Source of the DNA: Polydactylus sextarius
Lineage: Eukaryota > Chordata > Actinopteri > Polynemidae
Length of the DNA: 64,000 nucleotides
Direction of reading: 5' to 3'
NCBI GenBank assembly: GCA_016801845.1
Contig: CM028916.1
Coordinates: forward strand, 14,690,014 to 14,754,013
Shown: one piece after another, positions 12,399 to 24,600 of the stretch
How the letters are laid out: each line of letters begins with the position of its first letter
Position numbering within the stretch: the first letter of the stretch is position 1
Notes under the pieces: generated by a model
The model's database searches: none
What the model was told of the DNA's origin: nothing
What the model saw: only the letters and a program-made list of their open reading frames with translations
Made by a program: the position numbers and the translations under genes

Positions 12399-15300
12399 TT
12401 AACTGCGGGTGGTACTGCTGGAGGAGAAGCTGTAGCTATAAGTAGAGCTATAATCCACACTGCCCCTACGGGATCCACTCCTGGAGCCAACACGGGAACC
12501 AGCCCTTGACCCAGAGCGAGACCCTGGGTTGGAGACATTGTACGGGCTGCTGATTCCCTTTGTGGACATTGAGGAGGCCTGCAGCAACTTCATACCATGG
12601 CCTTCCTCCACCAAGCAGCCGTCCATGGCTTCCTTGTAGGAGATCTTTAGTTTCGTCTTGGGACAGGTCAAGTTCTTCTGATGGTTCCATGAATCCTGAA
12701 GTTTCTGGGCTCCTTGACCATCAAGCCACCCCCTACGAATTGCCTCTTCAATGCTAATACGATGCCCAGTGCCGGGTTCAACTAAGCCTCCTGTCAGATA
12801 CTGAAATTCCAAAAACCTCTGGCCTGCCTCATAAGGCAGCCAATTTTCCTTTACTGCTTCTGCAGCAGACAACTTTCTTTTAGTCTTCACATCCTCAAAA
12901 CCAATGAAGGCCTTCTGGGCAGGTTTTAGCTTAGAGGCCATGTTTTCATCAATGATGCCATTATAGACAGCATCCTGCAGCAACAGTCTATCGCCGGTGG
13001 AAGGGTTGATAATACCACCTGTGCATGCCTGTGCCTCAAGCAACCTCTGTGCTGTAATAGTGTCAACTATGCCTCTTCGCAACGCTTCAGAAATAATTAT
13101 CTTCTCTAAGGTCTCTGTGTCAAATATGGCTGCCACAGGACTCTGGTCATCAAAAATTTCAGGGGGAGAGACAGTAATAGAAATACTACTTAAGCGCTTG
13201 CGGACAGTAGGAGAGGCTGGTGCGGCCAGGGTGGGGCTGCTGCAGGTGACCATGTCATCAACATTGCTGGCTGAAATGATCATCTCCTTGGTACTAGTTC
13301 GACTGTTAATTTCTTCAGCAAATTCGGTCAAGGTAAGCGTTCCAGCACGATACTCATCCAAAGACTTCTGGTCAATGAGACCACAGTCCAGACAGTCCTG
13401 AATGTCGTACTGGGTTCCTGTTTTCCTATCCACTACCACTGTACGTACAGAGCCATCTGACCTGGTGATAGTTATTTCCTCCCACTCACATTCTTGCTCA
13501 CTCAGTTCCAAGAAGGTCTCACGGGTGATCAGGTCCCGGTGAAAGGCTTCTCTCACTGTCATCTCCAGCCCAGTATCTGGGTCAACAATCACAACCCGAC
13601 GTTTACGGACGACTTTGGTTTGGGATTCAGACTTCCTCTGAGGCTTCTTCTTATCTATGAGCGGCAGGAGTATTAAGCCAGTTTTGTCATCTTTAATGCA
13701 CCTCTCCTTCAGCTGTAGATATGTCAGGTTTTCCTTGGTATTTGGGTCAAAGAACCCTTTTGTGTCATCTCCTTCATAAGTTAGGATCTCATTCATTTCT
13801 TCATCAAAATACCCTCTTTTATAGGCAACAGCAACATCAATACGGTGGCTCTCTTTGGGGTCAATAATCCCACCACTGGCAATTTGGGCCTCAAGCAGAC
13901 GGATTCCATGACCTTTCTCAATAAGTTCTTTCTCGATAGCTTGGAAGAGGGAGATTATCTTTCCTGATGATGGGTCTTTGTATCCAGTTACTGCCTTCTC
14001 TGCAGACAACAGCTTGGCCTTAAACTCTTTCCCTATAAGGCCTCTTTTTGCAGCATCCTCCACTGGCAAGAAGACATTGTTGACTGGATCAACAATGTAG
14101 CCAGAGGCAGCTTGGGCTTCAAGAAGTTCCAGGGTGGTTCCTCTCATGAGCAGACCTTCCTTCATTGCTTGATAGAAGGGCAGTATTCGGTCACTTACTT
14201 CATCGTAGATACCTGCAATACAGGTAGAGCCATAGAGATAGTTCTTCAGCCTCTCTTCAATGTCTTTGCTGGTGAGCTTTCCCTGGTTGAGCTTCTGCAA
14301 GTCAGTTTCATCCAACAATTCAGAATTGACCAGGTCTGTGATAGAGACTTCCCCACGGATACCCTTTACTGTCATGGACTTTTCTGGGCCAGGGAGCAGT
14401 AGCAAGCCGAAAACAGGTTCCACTGTACACTTCTCCCTAAGGTCACCATAACTTATCTTCTTTCCTGTAGCAGGATCCAGGTAGCAGGTAGGGTTTTTGT
14501 TCAAAGCCCTGTAGAGCTCTTCATCAATAAGATTGCGATCTAAGGCCTGATCCTTTGGAAGGAATACGCTCAAAACAGGATCCAATATGCCTCCCACAGA
14601 TTCCTGAGCCTGTAGCAAGCGGATGGTTGTGTCTTTGTCTATGTGGCCCTGTTTGTAAGCCTGACCTACAGATAACACTTTACCAGTGCGTGGATCTTTG
14701 AAGCCTGTGCTAGCTGCTTCAGCTGTCAACAAGGTGTCTCTGTCTTCGGTGTCTACAATCCCTCTGGAGCAGGCAGTATCCACTGACATTTTTTCATTTA
14801 AGGTGGGGTCTATTATGTGGCCTGTTGCTGCTTGAGCTTCCAGAAGCATGAGGGCACTCTCTGGGCTGAGGAGGTTCTTGTTTTTGGCATTAGTGAATGG
14901 CATTTTCCCTTGAGAGCCTGTTGTCATGCCAGCAACAGTACCGGTGCCTTTTAGATTAACTTGAATGTCTTGGGCTACCTCCTCCACTGTCTTCTTTCCC
15001 TTAAGGAGCTGCTCTAGAGTGGTTTTTGATATTACTCCACAGTCACAGAGCTGGTGGGCTGTGACTTTGCGACGCACACCATCAAAAACCAGCTTGGAAG
15101 GATCAATTGTTGGAACCCTCTCATCTGTCTGGGTCTGTCTGTTCAGGGTGTGAGGTCTCTGCTGCAGCCTTTGTATCTCTCTCTCCAGAGCATCCCTCTT
15201 CAGAGCCAGGTCTTTTGCCTCCTTTTCAGAGATCAGCAGACGACTCTTGTATTTTTCCTCAACACTCTTTAGCTCCCTCATTAGTCTCTCAATCTCATTC

Positions 15301-15608
15301 TTCAAGGAGAACTTCTCACGATCAGCCCTATCCCTTTCTGACTCACACTGCCTAATATGGGTCTCTTTCAGCTCATACTGGCTTTTCATATTGTTAAAAT
15401 CTTTGAGGACGGAATTCTTTTCATCCAGCAGCCGCTGTTTGTTGCGGAGCTCAGTCTCCAGTGTGAGCTTGATGCGGGTGAGCTCCTCTTCTAGATGCTG
15501 CTGACGATTCTTGCCCTGCTCCAGTAATTTAATCTTTGATAGTAGACTGTCCTTCTCCAGAAGCAACTCACTGTATTTGCTCTGCGATGTAGTCATCATA
15601 ATGGATGT
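12399..15608 (-). CDS. dsp: dsp exon 24: end of rod, plakin-repeat domains, GSR tail
   Basis: 3210 nt including the TAA at 12401-12399, residues 1634-2702. The first ~150 residues finish the coiled coil. Plakin repeats follow, marked by LLEAQAATGHIIDP, LLQAQESVGGILDP, LLEAQAASGYIVDP, LLEAQIASGGIIDP, LLEAQACTGGIINP and FLEFQYLTGGLVEP, in three domains (A, B, C) with a linker after the RKRRVVIVDP segment. The last ~45 residues hold GSRSGSRAGSRVGSRSGSRR repeats, where mammalian desmoplakin is phosphorylated and arginine-methylated to tune keratin binding. The linker between domains B and C (around MVTCSSPTLAAPASPTVRKR) differs most from human. The exon begins ACATCCATTATG; the nearby ATG is not a start because the frame continues from exon 23. 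Confidence 0.97.
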   Translation of the reverse strand, partial: TSIMMTTSQSKYSELLLEKDSLLSKIKLLEQGKNRQQHLEEELTRIKLTLETELRNKQRLLDEKNSVLKDFNNMKSQYELKETHIRQCESERDRADREKFSLKNEIERLMRELKSVEEKYKSRLLISEKEAKDLALKRDALEREIQRLQQRPHTLNRQTQTDERVPTIDPSKLVFDGVRRKVTAHQLCDCGVISKTTLEQLLKGKKTVEEVAQDIQVNLKGTGTVAGMTTGSQGKMPFTNAKNKNLLSPESALMLLEAQAATGHIIDPTLNEKMSVDTACSRGIVDTEDRDTLLTAEAASTGFKDPRTGKVLSVGQAYKQGHIDKDTTIRLLQAQESVGGILDPVLSVFLPKDQALDRNLIDEELYRALNKNPTCYLDPATGKKISYGDLREKCTVEPVFGLLLLPGPEKSMTVKGIRGEVSITDLVNSELLDETDLQKLNQGKLTSKDIEERLKNYLYGSTCIAGIYDEVSDRILPFYQAMKEGLLMRGTTLELLEAQAASGYIVDPVNNVFLPVEDAAKRGLIGKEFKAKLLSAEKAVTGYKDPSSGKIISLFQAIEKELIEKGHGIRLLEAQIASGGIIDPKESHRIDVAVAYKRGYFDEEMNEILTYEGDDTKGFFDPNTKENLTYLQLKERCIKDDKTGLILLPLIDKKKPQRKSESQTKVVRKRRVVIVDPDTGLEMTVREAFHRDLITRETFLELSEQECEWEEITITRSDGSVRTVVVDRKTGTQYDIQDCLDCGLIDQKSLDEYRAGTLTLTEFAEEINSRTSTKEMIISASNVDDMVTCSSPTLAAPASPTVRKRLSSISITVSPPEIFDDQSPVAAIFDTETLEKIIISEALRRGIVDTITAQRLLEAQACTGGIINPSTGDRLLLQDAVYNGIIDENMASKLKPAQKAFIGFEDVKTKRKLSAAEAVKENWLPYEAGQRFLEFQYLTGGLVEPGTGHRISIEEAIRRGWLDGQGAQKLQDSWNHQKNLTCPKTKLKISYKEAMDGCLVEEGHGMKLLQASSMSTKGISSPYNVSNPGSRSGSRAGSRVGSRSGSRRGSVDYSSTYSYSFSSSSTTRS

Positions 15609-18600
15609 CTATGGAGAGATTAAAAAAAACATTATTACATTTGTCCAAAATGGCTAAAATGCTATATGCAAAAACCTACAACTCTGATTTAGTAATAAGT
15701 ACACATGAAGTATACCTATATTCTCTAAAAACCCTTAATGATCAGGCTCCATCATATCTTAAGGAACTCATAGTTCCTTATTATCCTAATAGATCACTTC
15801 GATCACAAACTGCTGGTTTACTTGTGGTTCCTAGAGTCTCTAAGACCAGAATGGGAGGTAGAGCCTTCAGTCATCAGGCTCCTCTCTTATGGAACCAGCT
15901 CCCAGTTTGGGTCCGGGAGGCAGACACCGTTTCTACCTTTAAGGTTAGACTAAAAACTTTCCTTTATGATAAAGCCTATAGTTAAGTATGGTCCAGGCAG
16001 GACACGGGCCTGCCTGAACCATCCTTTAGTTAAGCTGCTATAGGATTAGACTGCTGGGGGACTCTGACAATACACTGCTCCTCTCTGTCCCTCACTCCTC
16101 ACGTCTCTTTCTCTCCCTCACACTTCATGTCCTGATATTTATATTTAAATATTACATATTTTTAACATCATCTGCTCTCTCGCAGTTGTGTCTCCCCTAC
16201 CCCTTTCTCTTTTACAGGAAGTTTTGACTCCAGAGCTGTTGGACTCCAATTCTTTGACGACATCATCACTTTCATCTTTATCATTATTATTATTATTATT
16301 ATTGTAATATTAATTGTAATGATAATTTTACTTTAACAACTACTTGTAACCATCTACTCTCTACTGTCTCTTTCTGGTCTCCCACTTTTCTTCCTCCCCC
16401 CTCCCCCGTCCTCCTCCCTCTCTTTCCTCTGTCTCTTCTCTTTTCCCTGTTTTCATTTCACTCCAACCGGTCGAGGCAGATGACCGTCCACTCTGAGTCT
16501 GGTTCTGCTGGAGGTTTCTTCTTGTTAAAAGGGAGTTTTTCCTCTCCATTGTTGCCAAGCGCTTGCTCATTGTGGAAATGTTGGGTTTCTCTATGTAAAG
16601 TGCCTTGAGATAAATGTTTTTATGACCTGGCGCTATATAAATAAAATAAATTGAATTGAATTAACATTAAAATCGTCATCATTCTAATGTGCAGTGTCGC
16701 AATTCAATTTCAGGTCCCCCAGTTGTCAATACTGTTGCAACTCATTGATTTTATACCTATGCACGTGATATGTAGATTTAATTTTTATTTAACTTTTAAT
16801 TTGTCTGTTAGCATGCAATGTTAACTAACAAAGTGCTTATTAGAGTAATATTGTAAGCAAGTAAGTTCAGTGTCATATTGTGCAATGAAATGCGAGCAAC
16901 ATGCATATCTAAGCAAAAGCATTTGAAAATAAACAAATTTCATGCAAAACTCCTAAAAAAGGTCTTGGTAGTGTCACAACTATAGTAGGACTACTTGAAA
17001 ATGAGGTTCAGCCTTAAGGCACTTGTGAAAAGCAAAAGCAGAAAAATTAGTTGAATTATGTGGAGATGATCCTTCAGGGCTGATCAAAAATACCTCAATC
17101 GATTGCTTTTGGATTTTGCCTATTTCCAGTTTTAGGCTTTCTCTCTCCTTGGTCAGGACATTGATGAGAGCCTGAAGCTCCGCTGTCTTCTTGGAGCTAC
17201 TCTGAAGCTGGACGTGCAAGGCTGAGATCTGAGTTGCACTTTCTCCATCAGTAGTATCTTTGGAAAGCTTCATCTCATCTCTTTCCTGTCTAACTGTTCT
17301 TAACTCCTCCTCCAACCTTAACCTCTCCTTTGTCAGATTCTGTGTCAAAGTCTTCAGCTTCTCAATCTCTGTTGTGTATTCGTTAAGCTGGCGGCTTTTC
17401 TCTTCAATGGTTTTATAGAGGCTCTCATTACGTTGGTTGAGCTCAAGAATTCTGGCTTCTTCCTGCAGGAGCTTCTGTTTCAGTGTCTTCAGCTCAGCTC
17501 TTACAGCTGCTAGTTCCTCCTTGGTGATTTTATGCTCCCTGACACTCTTGTCCAGAGCCTCCTTTAGGCCCTTCAGATCCTGCTCATATTTCTTTGAGGA
17601 AGTGGTCACTTCTAACTGAACAGATTTCAGAGAGTTAATTGTGGTGGTGTGCTCTCTGCAGGAATGTGTCATCCTCTCCAGCTCAGACTCCACTCTCTTT
17701 CTGCGTGTGAACTCTTCCTGGGTTGCTTTCTTTTGCTTCTCCACCTCAGCTTCCATCCTATCCACAGAGTTCTGAAGTTCCCGGATACGGCTCTGCAGCC
17801 TGGCAGAACTTTGCTCGGCTTTGGTTTTCTCACTGGTTTGCTTCTCCAGCTCCACTCGGGTGATGCGAATCTCTTGCTCTGACACTTTAAGCTTGTTAAG
17901 TGCCTCCATGTAAGAGGCATTCTTTGCCTTCAGCTCTGCCTCAGCCTGTTTCAGGCGACTTATTTCCAATTCCAGGGCTCTCCTCTTCTTCCCCTCCTCC
18001 TCAAGGTTAAACGATAGCATACTGATCTGCCTGGACTTTTCCTGGTTGCTCATCATGTTTTCCTTTAATCTGATCTCCTCCTCTCCTTTCTGCTGAATGA
18101 GGTTTCTCAGCTGCACCTCCAGCTCACTGCGCACCCTTGTCTCTTGTGACATTGAGGCCCTCTGCTGGTTGGCCTCTTGCTCTGCCCTGCTTTTCTGATC
18201 TTCAGTGTGAGCTATGGACACTCTCAGCCTCCTCATCTCCTCCTCTAGATCTCTCTTCTCAGCATTGAGTCTGTCAATCTGCAGTCTCAGCTCTGCTGTG
18301 TCTTCTTCTCTCTGTTGTGTTGTTTTCAGGACTGTGGTCTTTGTAACATGGATTTCTGCTTCATATGTCTGCTTAAGCTGATTTATCTCCTGGGTATACT
18401 GTGTTCTTACCTTTGAGTTCTCCGCTTCAGCATTTCTTCGACGTGCTGCCTCCTCATCTAGAAGTATCTTTAACCTTTCCACTTCACGTTCCTTGTCCTT
18501 CACAGACTTCTCTAAATCAATCTTGGCCCAGCTGACCTCCTCCCATTCTTTCTGTCTGCGGCGAACGGTCGCTTCATACTCTTCTTGCTGGCTGGTGTAG

Positions 18601-21600
18601 CGTTCTTCTGCTAGTTTTCTTTTCCTCTTTTCCTCTTCCAACTGGTATTTAATGCGGGTAAGCTGGTCATTAAGATCTTGAAGCTGGCCTTCTTTGCTGT
18701 CCAGATTCTCTCTGGCAGCATTAACTTGCATTGCTGTGGTCACCTTTACTTGCTCGAAACAAACGAGCCGTTCTTTTGCATCATTGAGCTCTAACTTGTA
18801 CTGAGTCAAAGCATCCTCTAGAGACTTGTTTTTCTGATTACGATCCCGAATCTCCTCCTTCAGTCCCCTCAGTTGCTCCTCCAGAAGCTCAATCTTGGTG
18901 TTCCTTATCTGAGAAGAGCAACAGAAAAAGCCTCAGTCACATCTTTCCTACTGTTGACCAAACCAAACCTATTTTATTTATTATACTTTTTATTAGCATA
19001 ACACTGAGCAATGACCAATAAATGGCATCATACAAATCAAGTAATTACCTTCAGTTCTTCCATGTTCTTCATGAGTTCTCCTAAGAACTTGTAGTAGTCA
19101 CTAGAGCGGGTGAGAAGCTCTATGTAGCGGGACTGAAGGTCAGTCGCCTGATGAAATAAAATTAGGTAATGAATACCAATAATAAAACAGCTATCTTTTA
19201 ATGACACATATAACTATGACTAAGATTAACCTTTCAATTGACTGTATTGCAAAGGCTTGAAATACAACCAAGATAGCCACTGATTTGACTAATAATTAAC
19301 CAAGAGTTAAGATACATAATATCTTAAAAGTGTAATGTAAAAACTGATATAGTTGCATTTGGTTGTGTGTTAATGACACATAAATGGAAATGCGATTAAT
19401 GTGGTTTGATAACAAGCCAGTGATCATACCTCTTCTCTGACCACAGAGGATGGGGACTGCAGCATTGTCCTCTTGATGGGAATATTAAGCAGAGTTTCCA
19501 AACCTGAGCTGTAAGAAGCCAACTGAAGCTCATAGTCCTGAAAAAACATAACGTAGTATAGATTTCACTAGTTTGTATTGTTCTTCTGCTTGCTTGCCAA
19601 CATGGTGTACACATGATAGCATTTTAAATTGAAAGAACACAGTGCATTTAAGCTGACTACCAACCTTTATGGATGTAGAGATGGTGTCTGCATTTTTCTG
19701 CATATCATCAACTCTCCCCTTGTTTCCTTTAATTTCAGTGTAAAGACCCTATAGAGTATGAAAAGGGACACTGAAATCACTTGACAAATCAGATAATCCA
19801 CTTCCTTTAAGACCTCCAGTACTTCACTAACAAAAAACTACAGTGATATTATTACGAGTGATTCCTGTTTTTATTTTTTTTTTTTTTTTTTAAATCAAGA
19901 CATTTCTTTTAGGTAATTTTCTTGATTTCAAGGCATAGTGAGTCAAACCTCAGATCACCTGAGATCCCACCAGTTATTGTAAATACTAGATAATGTATAA
20001 AATTCCTGTACCAATGCCCATTGTAGTCATTGTCCAAATGCAATCAAACATCACACACAAATTGCATTAATCAAACAAAGCATTTCAGTTGAAAAAATAA
20101 TATTACTGTTAAACTGTAAATGTAAACAAGTAAATACATGCCTTCTGCTGGTTGAGATGGTCCGTTAGAGTCTGGATGTCATTGAACTTAGTCATCTGAA
20201 GGTTGTCCTGACGCTTCCTGGCATTGTCTATCCACTGTTCCAGGGAAGTGCTGCTATGCTGATAATGCTTCAGCTGTGTCTCCTGCTTCTCCAAGTCCAA
20301 CACTCTGAGGAGGAAACAATGGGAGGCAGAGGAAATGGGGTTGTGGTATTTTAATAAATGTTGTTACCAGCAATGAACAGAGGATGTGGAAAAATATTTG
20401 TGTGTATTGATGAAATGTGTACATGTACTGGCTACCCTACCGTACCTGGCATTAATCTGGGACTGGATGCGAGACCAGCGTTCAGACATCTGCTCCACAA
20501 GGTCTGAGTATTTGGACAAGTCCACATCACACTTGTGGTAGGAATCAGCGATTTGACCATTCCAGTGCACTGCTTTGGACAGGTTAGACTCCATAGCATT
20601 CAGCAGGTCTCGTTTTTGTTCCAGATCACTCTTCATTTGCTTTAATAGAGAATCCCCCCAAAATGTCATTTATTTCAAAACATACATTAGGTGGTACGAA
20701 TAAATTACTGGTATAACTGTTCAAAATTTAAAAAAAGAAAATACACATAGTGTCAAACCTTTAGTATGCTACGATAGTTTTCCACCTCTCGAGGGTCCAG
20801 AGATGAGGTCTCCTTCTCTGTGAGTCGGGCCTCATGGACTTTAATGATATCCTCAACCTGAAGCAGGCTCTGGAGCAAGGCTTTAAGAGCTTGGAGTCTG
20901 TTGAAGACATGGCCATTAGAAGACAAGCCATTTTCTTCTGTAATTAGTACTGCTGTACTATGTCTCAAGTTCAAAGCTCAGTATTTACTTCATTTTGTGC
21001 AGCGTTTACTCAAACATGGTGGAATAAACAAAAGGTGGTGTGCTGGGGGTACAATTGCAAACCTTTGAATGTAGGCGGAGGAGAAACCCTTCAGGCCTGC
21101 CACTTTTTGGTTTATGATTTCTAGTTCAGAAAGGAGGAAATTGGCTTGTTCTGTGTCGGTTGTCCCTTCCAGCTGCTTACTGATCATTTCTCTTAAGCGC
21201 ATGTACTCATCATGAATTGAGTCCAGATCTTGGTGCACAGTCTGTAAATCAAAATGTTACATTAAGTTAAATTAGAAGATTAGAAGAGTACTTCATCTAA
21301 ATGACTTATAAATGTATTGTGTTAAGCTTTCCATTGAGGGATTTTGGAATATTTAAAGTTACATTTTACAAGATTTGAGATGGGGTTAGTATCAAACATA
21401 AACCTTGCTTTTAATTTCATAGAAAAATAAATGGTTACATACGTGCACCCTCTGGATATTCACTGAGCACTCGTGCACGCTGTTGTCACCCAGGGGAACA
21501 TGAAGATGACTGGTGAGATTGTGCTCAGTGAGTTCCAGCTTGCGTTTAATTTCTCGCAGACTATTGAGCACTGAAACGTTGACAGCAGGCGCGGTGGTCT

Positions 21601-24600
21601 TAATGACAGTCTTCGTGACCTTGGTCTTAGTCTGTTCCACAGGTTTCTCTCCTTTAGCTGCTGACAGAAAATTTGAAGAACATTAATTTATAGTGGAAAA
21701 AAACACCTCCTCTGCAAATTTATTGGACAGAAAACATTTACACTCACTGTAATTTGGCAGCTGGATAATCAGAGTATCATAATGGTTTTGGGCTTTATCA
21801 AAGTGTCCCTGGATGGTTTTCTTGTCATCATCCCCAAACAACTCAGAACCTTGGCTGGTTTGCAGGAACTCTTGGTAGTGAGTCTCCAATCTTTTGATGA
21901 CACTGCGGTACTCCTCAGGACGCATCTTGGACAGCTGTCAGACAAATGGACCAAGGTCAGGCCAAGCAAAACCCACAGAACTGAGTCTAATTCAGCTAAG
22001 CTTGATATGAAAACAATAAAAAATAAGCCCCTTAAATAATATCTTACCATGCTGACAGTGAGAGAGTTGATGTAATTTATGTCTTTGAGGCAATACTGCC
22101 ATGAGATGAGACTCTTGATGTTGATATAGAGCTGATTCCAGATGCCAATTATAGCATCATAATACTGCTCATTCCTAGGGAACAGGGCAAACTTATTAAT
22201 CACTCATAAAATGTAAAAAGATCTGTTAAAAAAAAACAAATCTGTAACAACAATAAAGACTAAATGACACACAATGATCCACATCAAGACTATATAATAA
22301 GTATGTGTGAATGTATGAATACTGTGTTTTCATTCCATATCATTTTCCATTTTATTTCATAATAAAAAATTTAAAAACTTAGAATTGAATCTATGGGACA
22401 AAATACATATCGCAGAGTCAAAATCAAGGCTGACTTCTGGTTTCTAGAATTAAGTGGCATTTTCTTGTTTAATGTCTAATCTAAATTCTAGTATATATTC
22501 ACTGTATGTTTCTTACTTGTTGGCGATGCCAATGCTGAGTGGGTTCGGTGGTGGGAGGACCAGGCACACAGAGGGAATGGACATGTCCAGTCCTCCGGGT
22601 CCTGTCACCTGCCACTTGCTGCGCTGTACGTTATCCTTCAGGATGCCCTCATCCCCAGCTAAAATCCCTATCTGCAGCATAAAACAGAATATGCAAACTG
22701 AGGAAACAAGTAAACTGATAGTTATACTGTAGTATTTTATTTAATTGTACGCTTGCGTCTGTGAGGGAGCATATGACCCACCTGGTCTTGTTTAAAGTCA
22801 CATATGGCCTTTACTACAACAGGACCGCTGCACTTCTCCTCTGGGTTGCGAGGCTTCAGCCTGACGATGGTCTTAGCCTTATTAACAAGACTTTGGACTT
22901 GTCTTTTATTTTCCATAATTCGCTCTTTCTCTGCCTGTTAAAGGGCAAAAAATGTGCTCTTAACTGGTGCCGCAGTACATATGCAAATATCAGTTGTCAC
23001 ATCTCTTTTGTCATGTCACATAGTATATTCTATAGGACAAATACAGAAGCATTCCATAACAGAATGTAATAGTACCTCCAGGTTTTTCAGGAGTTCAATG
23101 AGGTTTTCCAGTGAGGTGTTCTTGTCACAGGTGAACTTGGTGCGGATAGTCTCGTGCTGCTTCTGCAGCTTTAAATTGGTCTCGTTGGCCTCCTTGAAAA
23201 ACTGAAGGTGGCAGCAAAAAAGTTTTGATCAGTGATCATATGAAAACACGTGGGGGGGTCTAGACCGCGAGCAGGGTTGAGCACTTACTTGGCTGTAGGC
23301 AGCATTCTGTTTCAAGTGAGTACCGATACACTTGGTGATCTGAAGAAGCCAGCTCCACTGGGTCTGTAAAGTGTCCATGTATGCCTGTGGGGACACATGG
23401 AGTCATCAGTACAACATTGTTGAATATGTTGCCAGGTGAGATAAGATAAATAAAAAAAAACTTACTTCAATCTTTTCTGCAGCAGGATGGTTGTTGCTAA
23501 TGAGTGCATGTGATTTCATGTTCAGCTTGTTTAGCTCCTTCTCCTTCTCCTCCAGGTCCCGCATCAGTCTCTGTCAGAAAAATCACAAGTAAGGAACGCA
23601 AACTGCCACAATGTGGACTTGTCTTTATTACCACTAAGGATGGTAATAAAGACAACTAAGAATGAAACATCCACATAGAGTAGAAGTGGAGATGAGACAT
23701 AGATCCTTACTGAGTAGCTCTCTTCCTTCTTGGGAATGTACTGGTCGATGTTTTTGTCTCCCCAGTCAAACACAAGCTCCTCCTCCTCTCTCTCATTCAC
23801 CCACATGATGGCTTTGGAGATCTCCTCAATAATGTTCTGAAGCTCACGCAGCTGACTCAAACGGTTGTGGGACATTTTCTGAGACACAAGACACAACATA
23901 GATTTATAAATTTGCCTAAAAAAACATCAACAGTGGTGATAATGCTTAATGCTGCTGATGAAAAATTAATAAACATCTTGTCTCTACCTGCAAGCTTTCC
24001 CATTCTTGATCCAAGATGTGGAGATTGATCTTGTCACCCCTCTAAACAAATAGATTTTATTTTAAATAAGACTGGAACACACTGGGCATTTCTAAACATG
24101 AAACATAGACAACAACATTTGTCCTTACAAACAAAATATCTAAAGATTAAACACTGAGCTAAATGAAACAGAACATGGAGAAAGACCACTCACCAGTTCT
24201 TCTCTGGCACGGTCTACTTCTGGGCTCCTTTGAAGAGAGCTGTGGATTTTGTTGTGGTTCGTGATTTGCTTTTCTATTGTGGCAATGTCATCCCCCCATT
24301 GCGCTGTCTCGATCATGCGCTACAAGATGCAGAATCACAGATTGTTACCATGTGAAATTTAATAACTACTACACACAATCACAATGTCAAAATCTACCTC
24401 AGTTGGAGGAAAACAAGTAAAATATATTGTGTGTGTACACACACAACATATTTTACATCCAATACATCCAAAAGTCTTAAGGGTTCGAGGGTGGCACTAA
24501 AAAAAAAAAAAAACAACCCACAATGTTTTCTAACCTCCTTACACTTGCCTGTGTTACAGTCTAAGCACACTTGTCTCCACTTAAGATGTACAATTTGAAA

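Larger units (their letters stand above)
15609..17093 (-). other. dsp intron 23, largely a LINE-2 3' end
   Basis: 1485 bp intron between the rod exon and the last exon. About 1 kb is an opposite-strand LINE-2 fragment. A T-rich tract and the ctctccatag acceptor remain intact next to exon 24. Confidence 0.85.

Noticed and set aside
12997..15504. Several plus-strand frames of 60-134 codons opposite the last dsp exon
   Set aside because: Antisense shadows of strongly coding minus-strand sequence; no motif of their own.
15605..15985. 126-codon plus-strand frame as a host gene
   Set aside because: It is the C-terminal end of a LINE-2 reverse transcriptase, and only its second half is recognisable.
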